A DNA stretch of 9,871 bases from Pseudomonadota bacterium (GTDB lineage Bacteria > Pseudomonadota > Gammaproteobacteria > Burkholderiales > SG8-39), in NCBI GenBank assembly GCA_021825225.1, contig JAKAIH010000063.1:1-9871 (forward strand). Direction: 5' to 3'. Positions 1 to 6,230 of this stretch are shown one piece after another. Position 1 is the stretch's first letter. Each line of letters begins with the position of its first letter. A program made the position numbers and the translations under genes. The notes under the pieces were generated by a model that did no database searches, was not told where the DNA came from, and was given only the letters and a program-made list of their open reading frames with translations.

Positions 1-1
1 C

Positions 2-667
2 CTGTATCTGGTCCGTCACGGCCAGGCCTCCTTCGCCGCAGAGAATTACGACCGCCTGAGCGCGCTCGGGCGGCGGCAATCGGAGTGGCTGGGTGAATAT
101 TTCGCCGAGCGCGGCATCGGGTTCGCACGCGTGGTGTGCGGCACGCTGGAGCGCCAGCGCGAAACCGCGCGCACGATCCTCGGCACCATGGGCTCTGCGC
201 TCGCCGCCGCGGAACACCCCGGCTGGAACGAGTATTCCGGCGAAGCGCTGTACAAGGCCTATCTCGGCGACGAATGGGCCGCGGCGCGCGCCAAGGGCGA
301 CGTGCGCTCGGTCTACCGCACCATCAAGGCGGCGCTCGCAGCCTGGTCCGAAGACAAGCTGCAGGGCGAATTGCCCGAGACCTGGGGCGAATTCGGCGCT
401 CGCATCGCCGCCGCGATGGCGAGCGCCTGTGCCGGCCTGCCCGAGGATGCGAACGTGCTGGCCGCGACTTCGGGCGGCGCCATCGGCCGCGGCGTCGCCG
501 ACCTGCTGCAGGCACCGGCGCAGACGGCGATCGAACTCAACCTGCAGTTCCGCAACTCCGGCTTCTGCGAGATTTTCTTCAGCCCGCGCTCGATGCGTCT
601 GATCAGCTTCAACTGCGTGCCGCACCTGGAGCGCAGCGACAGGCGCGAGGCGATTACCTACTCCTGA
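2..667 (+). CDS. Histidine phosphatase family protein (5' end cut by window edge)
   Basis: The reading frame is open from the first complete codon of the window and gives 221 residues, missing probably only a few N-terminal ones. It opens with LYLVRHGQAS, the RHG phosphohistidine motif of the phosphoglycerate-mutase/histidine-phosphatase superfamily, followed by the second conserved Arg region GTLERQRETA (about residues 46-55). Members remove phosphate from small metabolites or proteins in the cytoplasm; the substrate cannot be told here. The second catalytic His, normally in a SHGG-like motif, is replaced: the sequence reads ATSGG, with Ser about residue 157. The C-terminal FNCVPHLE motif resembles a bacterial subgroup with this SGG variant, as I recall it. 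The next gene follows on the same strand after 49 bp, so co-transcription is possible. The family assignment is firm; activity and substrate are unknown. Confidence 0.85.
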   Translation: MYLVRHGQASFAAENYDRLSALGRRQSEWLGEYFAERGIGFARVVCGTLERQRETARTILGTMGSALAAAEHPGWNEYSGEALYKAYLGDEWAAARAKGDVRSVYRTIKAALAAWSEDKLQGELPETWGEFGARIAAAMASACAGLPEDANVLAATSGGAIGRGVADLLQAPAQTAIELNLQFRNSGFCEIFFSPRSMRLISFNCVPHLERSDRREAITYS

Positions 668-716
668 GTCCCGGCCGCGCCCGGTCCCGCTTTCCAAACT
701 CCTGCTTACCCATGCC

Positions 717-1508
717 ATGACCACTGAACTGAACGTATTCCACGCCGATTCCCTTGCCGGTCCGATGCGCGCGCTGAAACAGGCGTTCGAGGCGAAACAT
801 GCCGGCATCAGCCTCAAGCTCGTCTCCGGCGTGTCGCGCGATCTCGCCCGGCGCATCCTCGCAGGCGAGGCCTGCGACGTGTTCGCGCCCTCCTCGCCCG
901 CCGTGATCGAGCAGGACCTGATGCACAAGAAGCCCGCGGGCTCGGATCAGGATGCGGCGAGCTGGTATGTCGTGTTCTCGGCCAACGAAATGGTGCTCGT
1001 CACCGCGCGCGGCAATCCGCTGGGCCTGCGCCGGGTCAGCGACCTCGCCGGGGAGCAAGTAAAGTTCGCGCGCGTGACCGGCGAAAACGATCTCGCCTGC
1101 GGCCGCACGATCGAGTTCCTCAAGCGCGCGGCGGCGCAGGAGGGCAGGCCCGAGCTCGCGCAACAGATCATCGACAACGCGCCGGCCGATCCGGACCGGC
1201 CCGCCACCATTCCCGACGTGGTCAACGCGGTGACGACGGGACGCGCGAACGCGGGCGTTGTCTACTATTCTGCGGCCGTGGCCGCGCGCAAGGAGGTCGA
1301 TATCCTGCGCTTTCCCGACAGCGTCAACATGAGCGAGGCGATACGCAACGCGGCGACGGTTCCGGGCAGTGCGCGCAACGCGCAGCTGGCGACGCAGTTC
1401 GTGCGCTTCCTGCTCTCGAGCGATGCGCAGGCCATACTCAGGGAAACCGGCCAGCCGCCGCTGGTGCCGGCGATCCGCAAAGGAGCCGTGCCGGCGGCCT
1501 TGGCTTAA
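717..1508 (+). CDS. ModA/WtpA-type substrate-binding protein without signal peptide
   Basis: This 263-residue protein has the fold signature of molybdate/tungstate-type periplasmic binding proteins. It starts with the oxyanion-binding strand FHADSLAGPMRALKQAFE, then SGVSRDLARRILAGEACDVFAPSS (about residues 38-61), and later VVNAVTTGRANAGVVYYS and a C-terminal FVRFLLSSDAQAILRETG. Family members capture an oxyanion for an ABC importer of the ModABC type. Here the first strand begins at residue 5, leaving no room for a signal peptide. Upstream codons in the same frame, back to the stop at 600-602, contain no ATG, GTG or TTG start and no hydrophobic core. No good Shine-Dalgarno sequence precedes the ATG at 717. 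No modB or modC is present nearby. It may act as a cytoplasmic anion sensor or carrier, or be a relic. The superfamily call is sure; the ligand is not. Confidence 0.8.
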   Translation: MTTELNVFHADSLAGPMRALKQAFEAKHAGISLKLVSGVSRDLARRILAGEACDVFAPSSPAVIEQDLMHKKPAGSDQDAASWYVVFSANEMVLVTARGNPLGLRRVSDLAGEQVKFARVTGENDLACGRTIEFLKRAAAQEGRPELAQQIIDNAPADPDRPATIPDVVNAVTTGRANAGVVYYSAAVAARKEVDILRFPDSVNMSEAIRNAATVPGSARNAQLATQFVRFLLSSDAQAILRETGQPPLVPAIRKGAVPAALA

Positions 1509-1544
1509 GCCCGGCGCGCGCGCAGGCGCCGCGGGGCAGCGCGC

Positions 1545-2519
1545 TCAGTGCAGCCGCGGTTTTTTCAGGAAGTCGTTGCGGTCGCCCGCGCGCACGCTGA
1601 GACGCAGCACGTCGCCCTGGCGCGCGAGCATCAGGGGAACCTCCACGCCGGGACCGCCCAGGCGCCATACCCTGCGCAGGAAATCGGCGAGACTGCTGGT
1701 GCGCCCGCCCGCGACGCCCAGCACCAGGTCGCCGGCCTGCACCCCGGCGCGCTCGGCCGGGCCGCCCGGAGCGAGGCCGCCCACGATCAGACGCCCTTCT
1801 GCCTGCTGCGTGTACATTCCCAGCCAGGGCCGCGGCGGGCCCGCCGCGCGCCCGTGCGCGAGCAGCTCGCCGAGTATGGGTTCGAGCAGGTCGATCGGCA
1901 CGAACATATTGCCTTGGGCCGATTTCTCGCCCGCCACTTCCTGCACCAGCAGCGAGCCTATGCCGGCGAGGCGTCCGTCCTGATCCACCAGCGCCGCGCC
2001 GCCCCATTGCAGATGCGCCGGCGCGGTGAACAGCGCTTCCTCCAGCAGATATTCCCAGTAGCCGGCGAACTCGCGCTTGGCCACCAGCCTGGCCTTGAGC
2101 GAGTGGGAGCGTCCGCCGTGGCCGATCACGTACACTTCGTCGCCGGCGTTCACTGCGGCGGCGGAGCCGCGCTCGAGCGGCGGGGCGCGCAGCTTACCCA
2201 GCGGCTGCACCAGACCGAAGCCCGTAGCCTGGTCGTAGGCGAGCGCGTGGCCGGCGACCACCGCCCCGGCATTGGTCGTGAGCCAGATGTTCTCGGCCTC
2301 GGTAATCAGATAGCCGATGGTGAGCACCAGCCCATCCTCGCGGATCACCACGCCGTAGCCTTCGCGCTCGGTGCCGAGTATGCCGCCGGTGAAGGCATCC
2401 TCGGGAATTTCCGCACGCAGCAGCACCACCGCGTCCAGCACCCGCGCGAGATCGAAGCCGACCTCGTCCTCGCGCGGCTGCAGCGATTCGTCGAAAGCCC
2501 AGGGTTTGCTATCCGCCAT
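1545..2519 (-). CDS. HtrA/DegP-like protein with PDZ domain, predicted inactive protease
   Basis: The 324-residue protein has the layout of S1C (HtrA/DegP) proteases: a chymotrypsin-like double barrel at about residues 50-215 and a PDZ domain at about 230-310 (PWLGMY, then GGPAERAGVQAGDLVLGVAG). The triad positions are all changed. Where the family has LTNAHVV, this reads LTIGYLI (Tyr70 for His). TDLAV becomes TGFGL (Gly100 for Asp). GNSGGPLV becomes QWGGAALV (no Ser near 172-173). The barrel's structural residues remain, so a pseudoprotease that binds peptides or C-termini through its PDZ domain is the best reading. There is no signal peptide or membrane segment, which is unusual for DegP relatives and suggests a cytoplasmic location. 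It lies 113 bp downstream of the PIN gene on the same strand and converges on the gene before it. No clear ribosome-binding site precedes the ATG. Databases probably label such proteins serine protease by homology. Confidence 0.85.
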   Translation of the reverse strand: MADSKPWAFDESLQPREDEVGFDLARVLDAVVLLRAEIPEDAFTGGILGTEREGYGVVIREDGLVLTIGYLITEAENIWLTTNAGAVVAGHALAYDQATGFGLVQPLGKLRAPPLERGSAAAVNAGDEVYVIGHGGRSHSLKARLVAKREFAGYWEYLLEEALFTAPAHLQWGGAALVDQDGRLAGIGSLLVQEVAGEKSAQGNMFVPIDLLEPILGELLAHGRAAGPPRPWLGMYTQQAEGRLIVGGLAPGGPAERAGVQAGDLVLGVAGGRTSSLADFLRRVWRLGGPGVEVPLMLARQGDVLRLSVRAGDRNDFLKKPRLH

Positions 2520-2632
2520 AAGGGCACGATTTTGCCACGTTGCCGGCTTTCAGGTCAGGCCGCGCCGGTCGGGAAGCGCGCCGCTACCGCGATACCGGCC
2601 GAAGCGGCCCGGCTGGCGCCATTCTCCGCGAT

Positions 2633-3094
2633 TCAGCCCTGCGCCAATTCCGGCGCCGAGCGCAGGAATGCATCGGGCGCGAGTACGGTGAAACAAGCCG
2701 AGCGCTCAAGCTCGCGCGCGAGCTTGAGCAGGGCCTTGTCGCGCGTGAGCAGATGGCTCGCGCGCGCATGCCAGGCGAGTTCGAGAAATTTCTGATCGTC
2801 CGCATCCTCGCAGCGAGGCAAATTCATGCTTGGCGCAGGCTCGGGGATTTCGAACAGCGTCACATGCCTCAGGTAACGTGCATAGGCACGCGCCTGCGCC
2901 GGGGCGTCCAGCTTCAGCTGCGCGTAGCCCAGGGCACGCCGCAGCTCCTGCAGGCAGGCGGTGCTGGTCACCGTGCGCAGCGCGCCGCGCTCGATCGCGG
3001 CCGCGAGGGGCCGCACGCGCGCATCGTCGAAGGCGACCCAGTCGAGGACGACATTGGTGTCGAGGACCAGCAGCACTGCGGCCGGCACGGTCAT
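2633..3094 (-). CDS. PIN-domain protein, putative toxin/ribonuclease (COG1569-like)
   Basis: This 153-residue protein is a complete single PIN domain. The N-terminal strand carries LLVLDTNVVLDW with Asp12 and Asn14, followed by Glu50 in CLQELRRAL. A late acidic cluster EDADDQKFLELA (residues 96-107) and TRDKALL with Asp119 complete the acidic metal-binding set of the FEN1-like nuclease fold. PIN proteins of this type are metal-dependent RNases, often VapC-like toxins. I chose the ATG at 3094 because it puts the first beta strand near the N-terminus; in-frame ATGs at 3154 and 3190 would add a poorly structured leader. No antitoxin-like partner is visible on either side. The gene diverges from the response regulator and may be co-transcribed with the HtrA-like gene 113 bp downstream. 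The codons for LKLARELE form a perfect 26-bp palindrome. The fold call is firm; a toxin role is inference. Confidence 0.85.
   Translation of the reverse strand: MTVPAAVLLVLDTNVVLDWVAFDDARVRPLAAAIERGALRTVTSTACLQELRRALGYAQLKLDAPAQARAYARYLRHVTLFEIPEPAPSMNLPRCEDADDQKFLELAWHARASHLLTRDKALLKLARELERSACFTVLAPDAFLRSAPELAQG
2704..2729. repeat. 26-bp perfect palindrome inside the PIN gene
   Basis: The two 13-base arms read identically on both strands with no spacer, centred between 2716 and 2717 on alternating CG. It encodes part of the C-terminal helix (KLARELE) of the PIN protein. Its presence is certain; a function is not shown. Confidence 0.9.
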
Positions 3095-3295
3095 GGCAGA
3101 GGCGGCTCCGTGGCTTTCGCGCGGCGCCGGAAAGGCGCAGTGCGAGGCCCGCATGATGCGCCGATTTCGCCAGTCGCGGGGGACCGTCACAGCCAGCCTT
3201 CGGCAGCATGCCCGGCTTCGATATTGCTTCTGCGCTAAACTTACGCCGGGCAGGATTTCACACTACCGAACTGGTCACCATCACCAGATTTCCCC

Positions 3296-3300
3296 AGGAG
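3296..3300 (+). promoter_or_regulatory. Ribosome-binding site of the response regulator
   Basis: AGGAG sits 6 nt before the ATG at 3307 and decides the start over the in-frame ATG at 3208. Confidence 0.75.
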
Positions 3301-3306
3301 ACGCCG

Positions 3307-3747
3307 ATGCAGCAAGCAGCAATACTGCTGGTGGAGGACAACCCGGACGATGCCGAACTCACCGTGCGCGCGTTCAGGAGCAACCGCATTACCAACAAAA
3401 TCGTGGTGGCGCGCGACGGCGCGGAGGCGCTGGACTACCTCTGCGGAACCGACACGGGCGGAGCCAAGCCGGCGCAACTGCCCGCGATGGTGATCCTTGA
3501 CCTGAACCTGCCCAAGGTGCCGGGCATCGAAGTATTGAAGCGCATCCGCTCCACGCCGCGCACCGCGCTCCTGCCGGTGGTGGTGCTGACGACATCGGTG
3601 GAAGACTCCGACGTCCTCGGCTGCTACCGCGGCGGCTGCAATGCCTACGTGCAAAAGCCCGTCTCCTTCGACGAGTTTCTCGATGCCACCGGCAGGCTCG
3701 GGCTGTTCTGGCTGGTGCTTAACGTGCAGCCGCCTCTGGTGCAATAG
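3307..3747 (+). CDS. Single-domain response regulator (CheY/Rcp1-like)
   Basis: The 146 residues form one receiver domain and nothing else. The acidic pair Glu10-Asp11 lies in ILLVEDNPDDAELT, the phospho-acceptor Asp65 in VILDLNLPKVPG, the switch Thr95/Thr96 in VVVLTTS, and the conserved Lys117 in YVQKPVSFDEF. The EDNPDD start and the long loop before the DLNLP strand match the Rcp1-like class, which often partners phytochrome-type or hybrid histidine kinases. Having no output domain, it presumably acts by protein interaction or as a phosphotransfer intermediate. No kinase gene is adjacent. An ATG at 3208 lies in frame, but the ATG at 3307 has an AGGAG motif 6 nt upstream and starts right at the first beta strand, so I prefer it. 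Confidence 0.9.
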   Translation: MQQAAILLVEDNPDDAELTVRAFRSNRITNKIVVARDGAEALDYLCGTDTGGAKPAQLPAMVILDLNLPKVPGIEVLKRIRSTPRTALLPVVVLTTSVEDSDVLGCYRGGCNAYVQKPVSFDEFLDATGRLGLFWLVLNVQPPLVQ

Positions 3748-3753
3748 CCCACC

Positions 3754-3780
3754 CGGCCCGCGCGCATGCGCGCTGCGGCC
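3754..3780 (+). repeat. GC-rich inverted repeat between the response regulator and the C45 gene
   Basis: A perfect 14-bp palindrome of alternating GC with a central CATG (3760-3773) is flanked by GGCC on both sides (3755-3758 and 3777-3780), giving an imperfect longer stem. It begins just after the response regulator stop. It lacks the T-run of an intrinsic terminator; it could still block read-through or be chance in GC-rich DNA. Confidence 0.4.
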
Positions 3781-3802
3781 CGGTGCCCGATCCCGGTCGA
3801 AG

Positions 3803-3808
3803 TATTAT
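3803..3808 (+). promoter_or_regulatory. Possible -10 element for the C45 gene
   Basis: TATTAT matches the sigma-70 -10 consensus at five of six positions and stands out in GC-rich DNA, about 35 bp before the chosen start. No convincing -35 element is seen at 16-18 bp spacing, so this is only a candidate. Confidence 0.3.
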
Positions 3809-3828
3809 CATTGCCGGCAGCAGATCCC

Positions 3829-3834
3829 GAGGAG
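3829..3834 (+). promoter_or_regulatory. Ribosome-binding site of the C45 acyltransferase-like gene
   Basis: GAGGAG sits 9 nt before the ATG at 3844 and favours it over the in-frame ATG at 3766. Confidence 0.75.
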
Positions 3835-3843
3835 AACCGCGGC

Positions 3844-4983
3844 ATGTTTCCGCTGATCGACGTTTCCGGCTCCGCGCGCGAGCGCGGGCTGCAGCATGGA
3901 CTGAAAGCGCGCGCGCGCATCGAGCGCTCGATTGCGACCTATGCGCGCCTGTTCGCCTACTGCGGCATAGACTGGCAGGGCGCGCAGCGCCTGGGCTCGG
4001 GCTACCGCGACATCATCGGCGCGCTCGATGCGGCGCTGCTGGCGGAGATCGAAGGCATCGCGGCCGGCGCCGGCCGGCACGTCAATGAAATCCTCGCGCT
4101 CAATGCGCGCACCGAAATCCTGCCGCCAAGCTACCCGGGCGAGCCGCATCCGGATCGAAGCAGCATCGCCGCCGCCAATCTGAAAGGCGGCGTGCCCGAC
4201 TGGGGCGAATGCACCTCGGTCGCGGTGAAGCCGGCGCACAGCGCGAGCGGCACGACCTTATTGGCGCAGAACTGGGACTGGCTGGGCGCGCAGCGCGCGG
4301 CGCTGGTGCTGCTGCGCGTGCACGACGCCGAGGGCGCCTCCTGCCTCACGCTGACCGAGGCAGGCATGCTGGCCAAGATCGGCTTCAATCGCAGCGGCTT
4401 CGGCGTCTGCCTCAACATCCTGCGCTCGGCCGACGACGGCACGCGAGCCGGCGTGCCGGTGCACGTGCTGCTGCGCGCGCTGCTCGCGCGCCCGAGCGTG
4501 GACGAAGCGATCGCATTCGCAGCCAAACTCGGTTTCGGCGCCTCGTCCAATGTGCTGTGCGCCGACGCCTCCGGCGCCACCGCGGCGCTGGAATTCTCGC
4601 CGCGCGGCCTGGAGGTGATCCGCGGTGCGGATGCGGCGCTGTGCCACACCAACCACTTCCTCGCCCCGGCCGCGGCGAAGCACCAGGCCTCGCTCGCGCC
4701 CAGCCTGTCGACCGTGCCGCGCCTGGCGCGCATCAGCGCACTCACCAGTGCGCACCAGGGCAAATTCTCCAGCGCCGATCTCGAGCGCATGCTGCGCGAC
4801 GAAACCGACGGCTTCCTGTCGATCTGCCGCAGCCCGGACCCCGCGCTCGCGCCCGAAGCCTGCATAGAAACGGTCGCCTCGGTGGTGATGGACCTGGGCG
4901 CACGCGTGATGCGTCTCGCGCCCGACGTGCCGTCGAAGGTCGATTTCCAGCCAGTGGCGCTGGGCGAGACGGTGCCGGCTTAA
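3844..4983 (+). CDS. C45-family Ntn acyltransferase/hydrolase (acyl-CoA:6-APA acyltransferase-like)
   Basis: The 379-residue protein resembles the C45 family (the fungal isopenicillin-N acyltransferase group): an N-terminal alpha-helical segment with GSARERGLQHG and LAEIEGIAAGAG, then the predicted autocleavage/nucleophile site GECTSVAV with Cys123, then LLAQNWDW (about residues 139-146), which follows the nucleophile strand in this family. Members are made as precursors that cleave themselves before the Cys, which becomes the N-terminal nucleophile; they hydrolyse or transfer acyl groups on amide substrates. The natural substrate here is unknown, and a penicillin-related one is unlikely. No signal peptide is seen. 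The chosen ATG has GAGGAG 9 nt upstream; an earlier in-frame ATG at 3766 overlaps a GC-rich inverted repeat and lacks such a site. The stop lies 11 bp from that of the convergent monooxygenase-like gene. Confidence 0.85.
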   Translation: MFPLIDVSGSARERGLQHGLKARARIERSIATYARLFAYCGIDWQGAQRLGSGYRDIIGALDAALLAEIEGIAAGAGRHVNEILALNARTEILPPSYPGEPHPDRSSIAAANLKGGVPDWGECTSVAVKPAHSASGTTLLAQNWDWLGAQRAALVLLRVHDAEGASCLTLTEAGMLAKIGFNRSGFGVCLNILRSADDGTRAGVPVHVLLRALLARPSVDEAIAFAAKLGFGASSNVLCADASGATAALEFSPRGLEVIRGADAALCHTNHFLAPAAAKHQASLAPSLSTVPRLARISALTSAHQGKFSSADLERMLRDETDGFLSICRSPDPALAPEACIETVASVVMDLGARVMRLAPDVPSKVDFQPVALGETVPA

Positions 4984-4994
4984 AGTCCCTGGCC

Positions 4995-5303
4995 CTACGC
5001 CGGCGAGAGGATGTGGATCAGCCGGCTCGCGATGAGGTCTTTGGTCTTCGCCGCGTAGGCTGCCATATGCGGCGCGGCTGCATGCGCCTTCAACGCATCC
5101 ATGCTCGCCCATTTCTCGATCACCAGCAGCGTGTCGGGACCGTACTTCGTCTGAAACTTGGGGCCGTCCTCGAAATCGACGGCGGCGCCGTACTCGATGC
5201 AGCCGGCTTCGGCCTTGACCGCTGGGACGTTGGCCTGAAACGCCTGCAGAATGGACGCGCGCATGCCGGGTTTGGCGGTAATGACGGCGACGACGTGGAT
5301 CAT
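4995..5303 (-). CDS. Antibiotic biosynthesis monooxygenase (ABM) domain protein, YgiN-like
   Basis: This 102-residue protein is one ABM ferredoxin-like domain: first strand MIHVVAVITAKPG, then a helix and EAGCIEYGAA, the central strand TLLVIEKWASMDALKAHAAAPHM, and a C-terminal helix and strand. The family forms dimers and includes quinol monooxygenases such as YgiN, small cofactor-free oxygenases and heme-degrading enzymes. The EKW and HxxxPHM elements place it in the YgiN-like group. The reaction cannot be assigned from sequence. AAGGAG lies 9 nt before the ATG. It is on the same strand as, and 84 bp downstream of, the metallo-hydrolase gene, so it may be the last gene of the amino-acid importer operon, though the gap could equally hold its own promoter. 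Confidence 0.88.
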   Translation of the reverse strand: MIHVVAVITAKPGMRASILQAFQANVPAVKAEAGCIEYGAAVDFEDGPKFQTKYGPDTLLVIEKWASMDALKAHAAAPHMAAYAAKTKDLIASRLIHILSPA

Positions 5304-5312
5304 GCTTGCTTG

Positions 5313-5318
5313 CTCCTT
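5313..5318 (-). promoter_or_regulatory. Ribosome-binding site of the ABM-domain gene
   Basis: AAGGAG on the minus strand lies 9 nt before the ATG at 5303. Confidence 0.75.
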
Positions 5319-5387
5319 GTGTGATTTTCGGGACGGGGCCTGGACGTCTTTCCTGCAATCAGCCTGCGCGGACTTCGGTCGCGGCGT

Positions 5388-6230
5388 TCAAAGCTCCATC
5401 AGGTCGCGACCGAGCACGATTTCGCCGCTGAAATTGCGCGCGGCGGCTGCGAGCCATAGTTCGTCGGCGACGTTTTCGGCAGGAACGAAATGCGACAGCA
5501 CCAGGCACTTCACCCCGGCGTCGCGCGCCACCACACCTACCTGGTCCGCAGTCGTGTGGCTGTCGAGCAGGTGCTGGCGCAGCCGGGTCGCATTGTCGAG
5601 CCGGGCGCAGATCTCATCCAGCGCCGGCTCGTACATCACTTCGTGCACCAGCACGTCGGCGCCGCGCGCGAGTTCGACCAGGCTGTCGCAGGGCGCGGTG
5701 TCGCCCGAGAACACGATGGAGCGGTCGGGCGTATCGAAGCGAAACGCGAACGCCGGCACCACCGGCGGATGCTTCACCAGCGTGCAGGTCACGCGCACGC
5801 GTTCATCCCGGTACACCTCGCCCGCAGCGGCGATGTCGTGCGCCCGGATCAGCGGCGCGAGCGGCGGGCGCCCTTCGTCGGCGATGCGCGTGGCGATGTC
5901 GTAGGCGTTGAGTTCGAGGAACTGTTCGGTCATGCGCGCGAGCGGCGGCGGCCCGTAGGCATCGACCGGCGCCTTCAGTCCCGCGGCCCACAGCAGCAGA
6001 AACAGATTGCCGTAGTCGGCGTTGTGGTCCGAATGGTGATGGGTCAGAAACACCGCGCGCAGCGAGCGAAACGGGAGCGATGCTTTCGCCATCTGGCGCG
6101 CGACGCCGTTGCCGCAATCGACGATATAGGTCACCCCGTCGACGGCCAGCGCGAACGCCGGCGCCGAGCGCGTCACCTTGGGGGTGGGACCGCCGCCGGT
6201 CCCGAGCAGCACCAGCCGGCTCGCGCTCAC
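5388..6230 (-). CDS. MBL-fold metallo-hydrolase, RNase Z-like
   Basis: The 280-residue protein carries the full dinuclear zinc site of the metallo-beta-lactamase fold in RNase Z order: His64-x-His66-x-Asp68-His69 in [13 protein letters not shown], His154 in VKHPP, Asp177 in FSGDTAP, a VHE motif (His196), His225 in DSHTT and His247 in LSHF. True tRNase Z enzymes carry a flexible exosite arm that I do not see. This fits better the broad group of RNase Z-like hydrolases acting on small esters, lactones or phosphodiesters. No signal peptide is present. It starts with GTG at 6230; GGAG lies 7 nt upstream and the start overlaps the ATPase stop as GTGA, which implies translational coupling to the importer genes. 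A role on a compound brought in by that importer is inference. Confidence 0.9.
   Translation of the reverse strand: MSASRLVLLGTGGGPTPKVTRSAPAFALAVDGVTYIVDCGNGVARQMAKASLPFRSLRAVFLTHHHSDHNADYGNLFLLLWAAGLKAPVDAYGPPPLARMTEQFLELNAYDIATRIADEGRPPLAPLIRAHDIAAAGEVYRDERVRVTCTLVKHPPVVPAFAFRFDTPDRSIVFSGDTAPCDSLVELARGADVLVHEVMYEPALDEICARLDNATRLRQHLLDSHTTADQVGVVARDAGVKCLVLSHFVPAENVADELWLAAAARNFSGEIVLGRDLMEL

Noticed and set aside
1509..1544. Possible bidirectional terminator between the convergent ModA-like and HtrA-like genes
   Set aside because: The 36 bp are GC-rich with alternating GC that can pair in several ways, but no stable stem followed by a T-run is seen.
1548..2795. A plus-strand open frame of 415 codons opposite the HtrA-like gene
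   Set aside because: The minus strand encodes a recognisable trypsin-like fold and PDZ domain; the plus-strand product is low-complexity Arg/Ala/His-rich and crosses into the PIN gene.
3208..3306. N-terminal extension of the response regulator from the ATG at 3208
   Set aside because: The 33 extra residues precede the first receiver strand, resemble no domain, and the ATG at 3307 has a well placed AGGAG.
4258..5358. A minus-strand open frame of 366 codons across the C45 and ABM genes
   Set aside because: Both genes are supported by family motifs in other frames; this frame gives an Arg-rich product with no domain.
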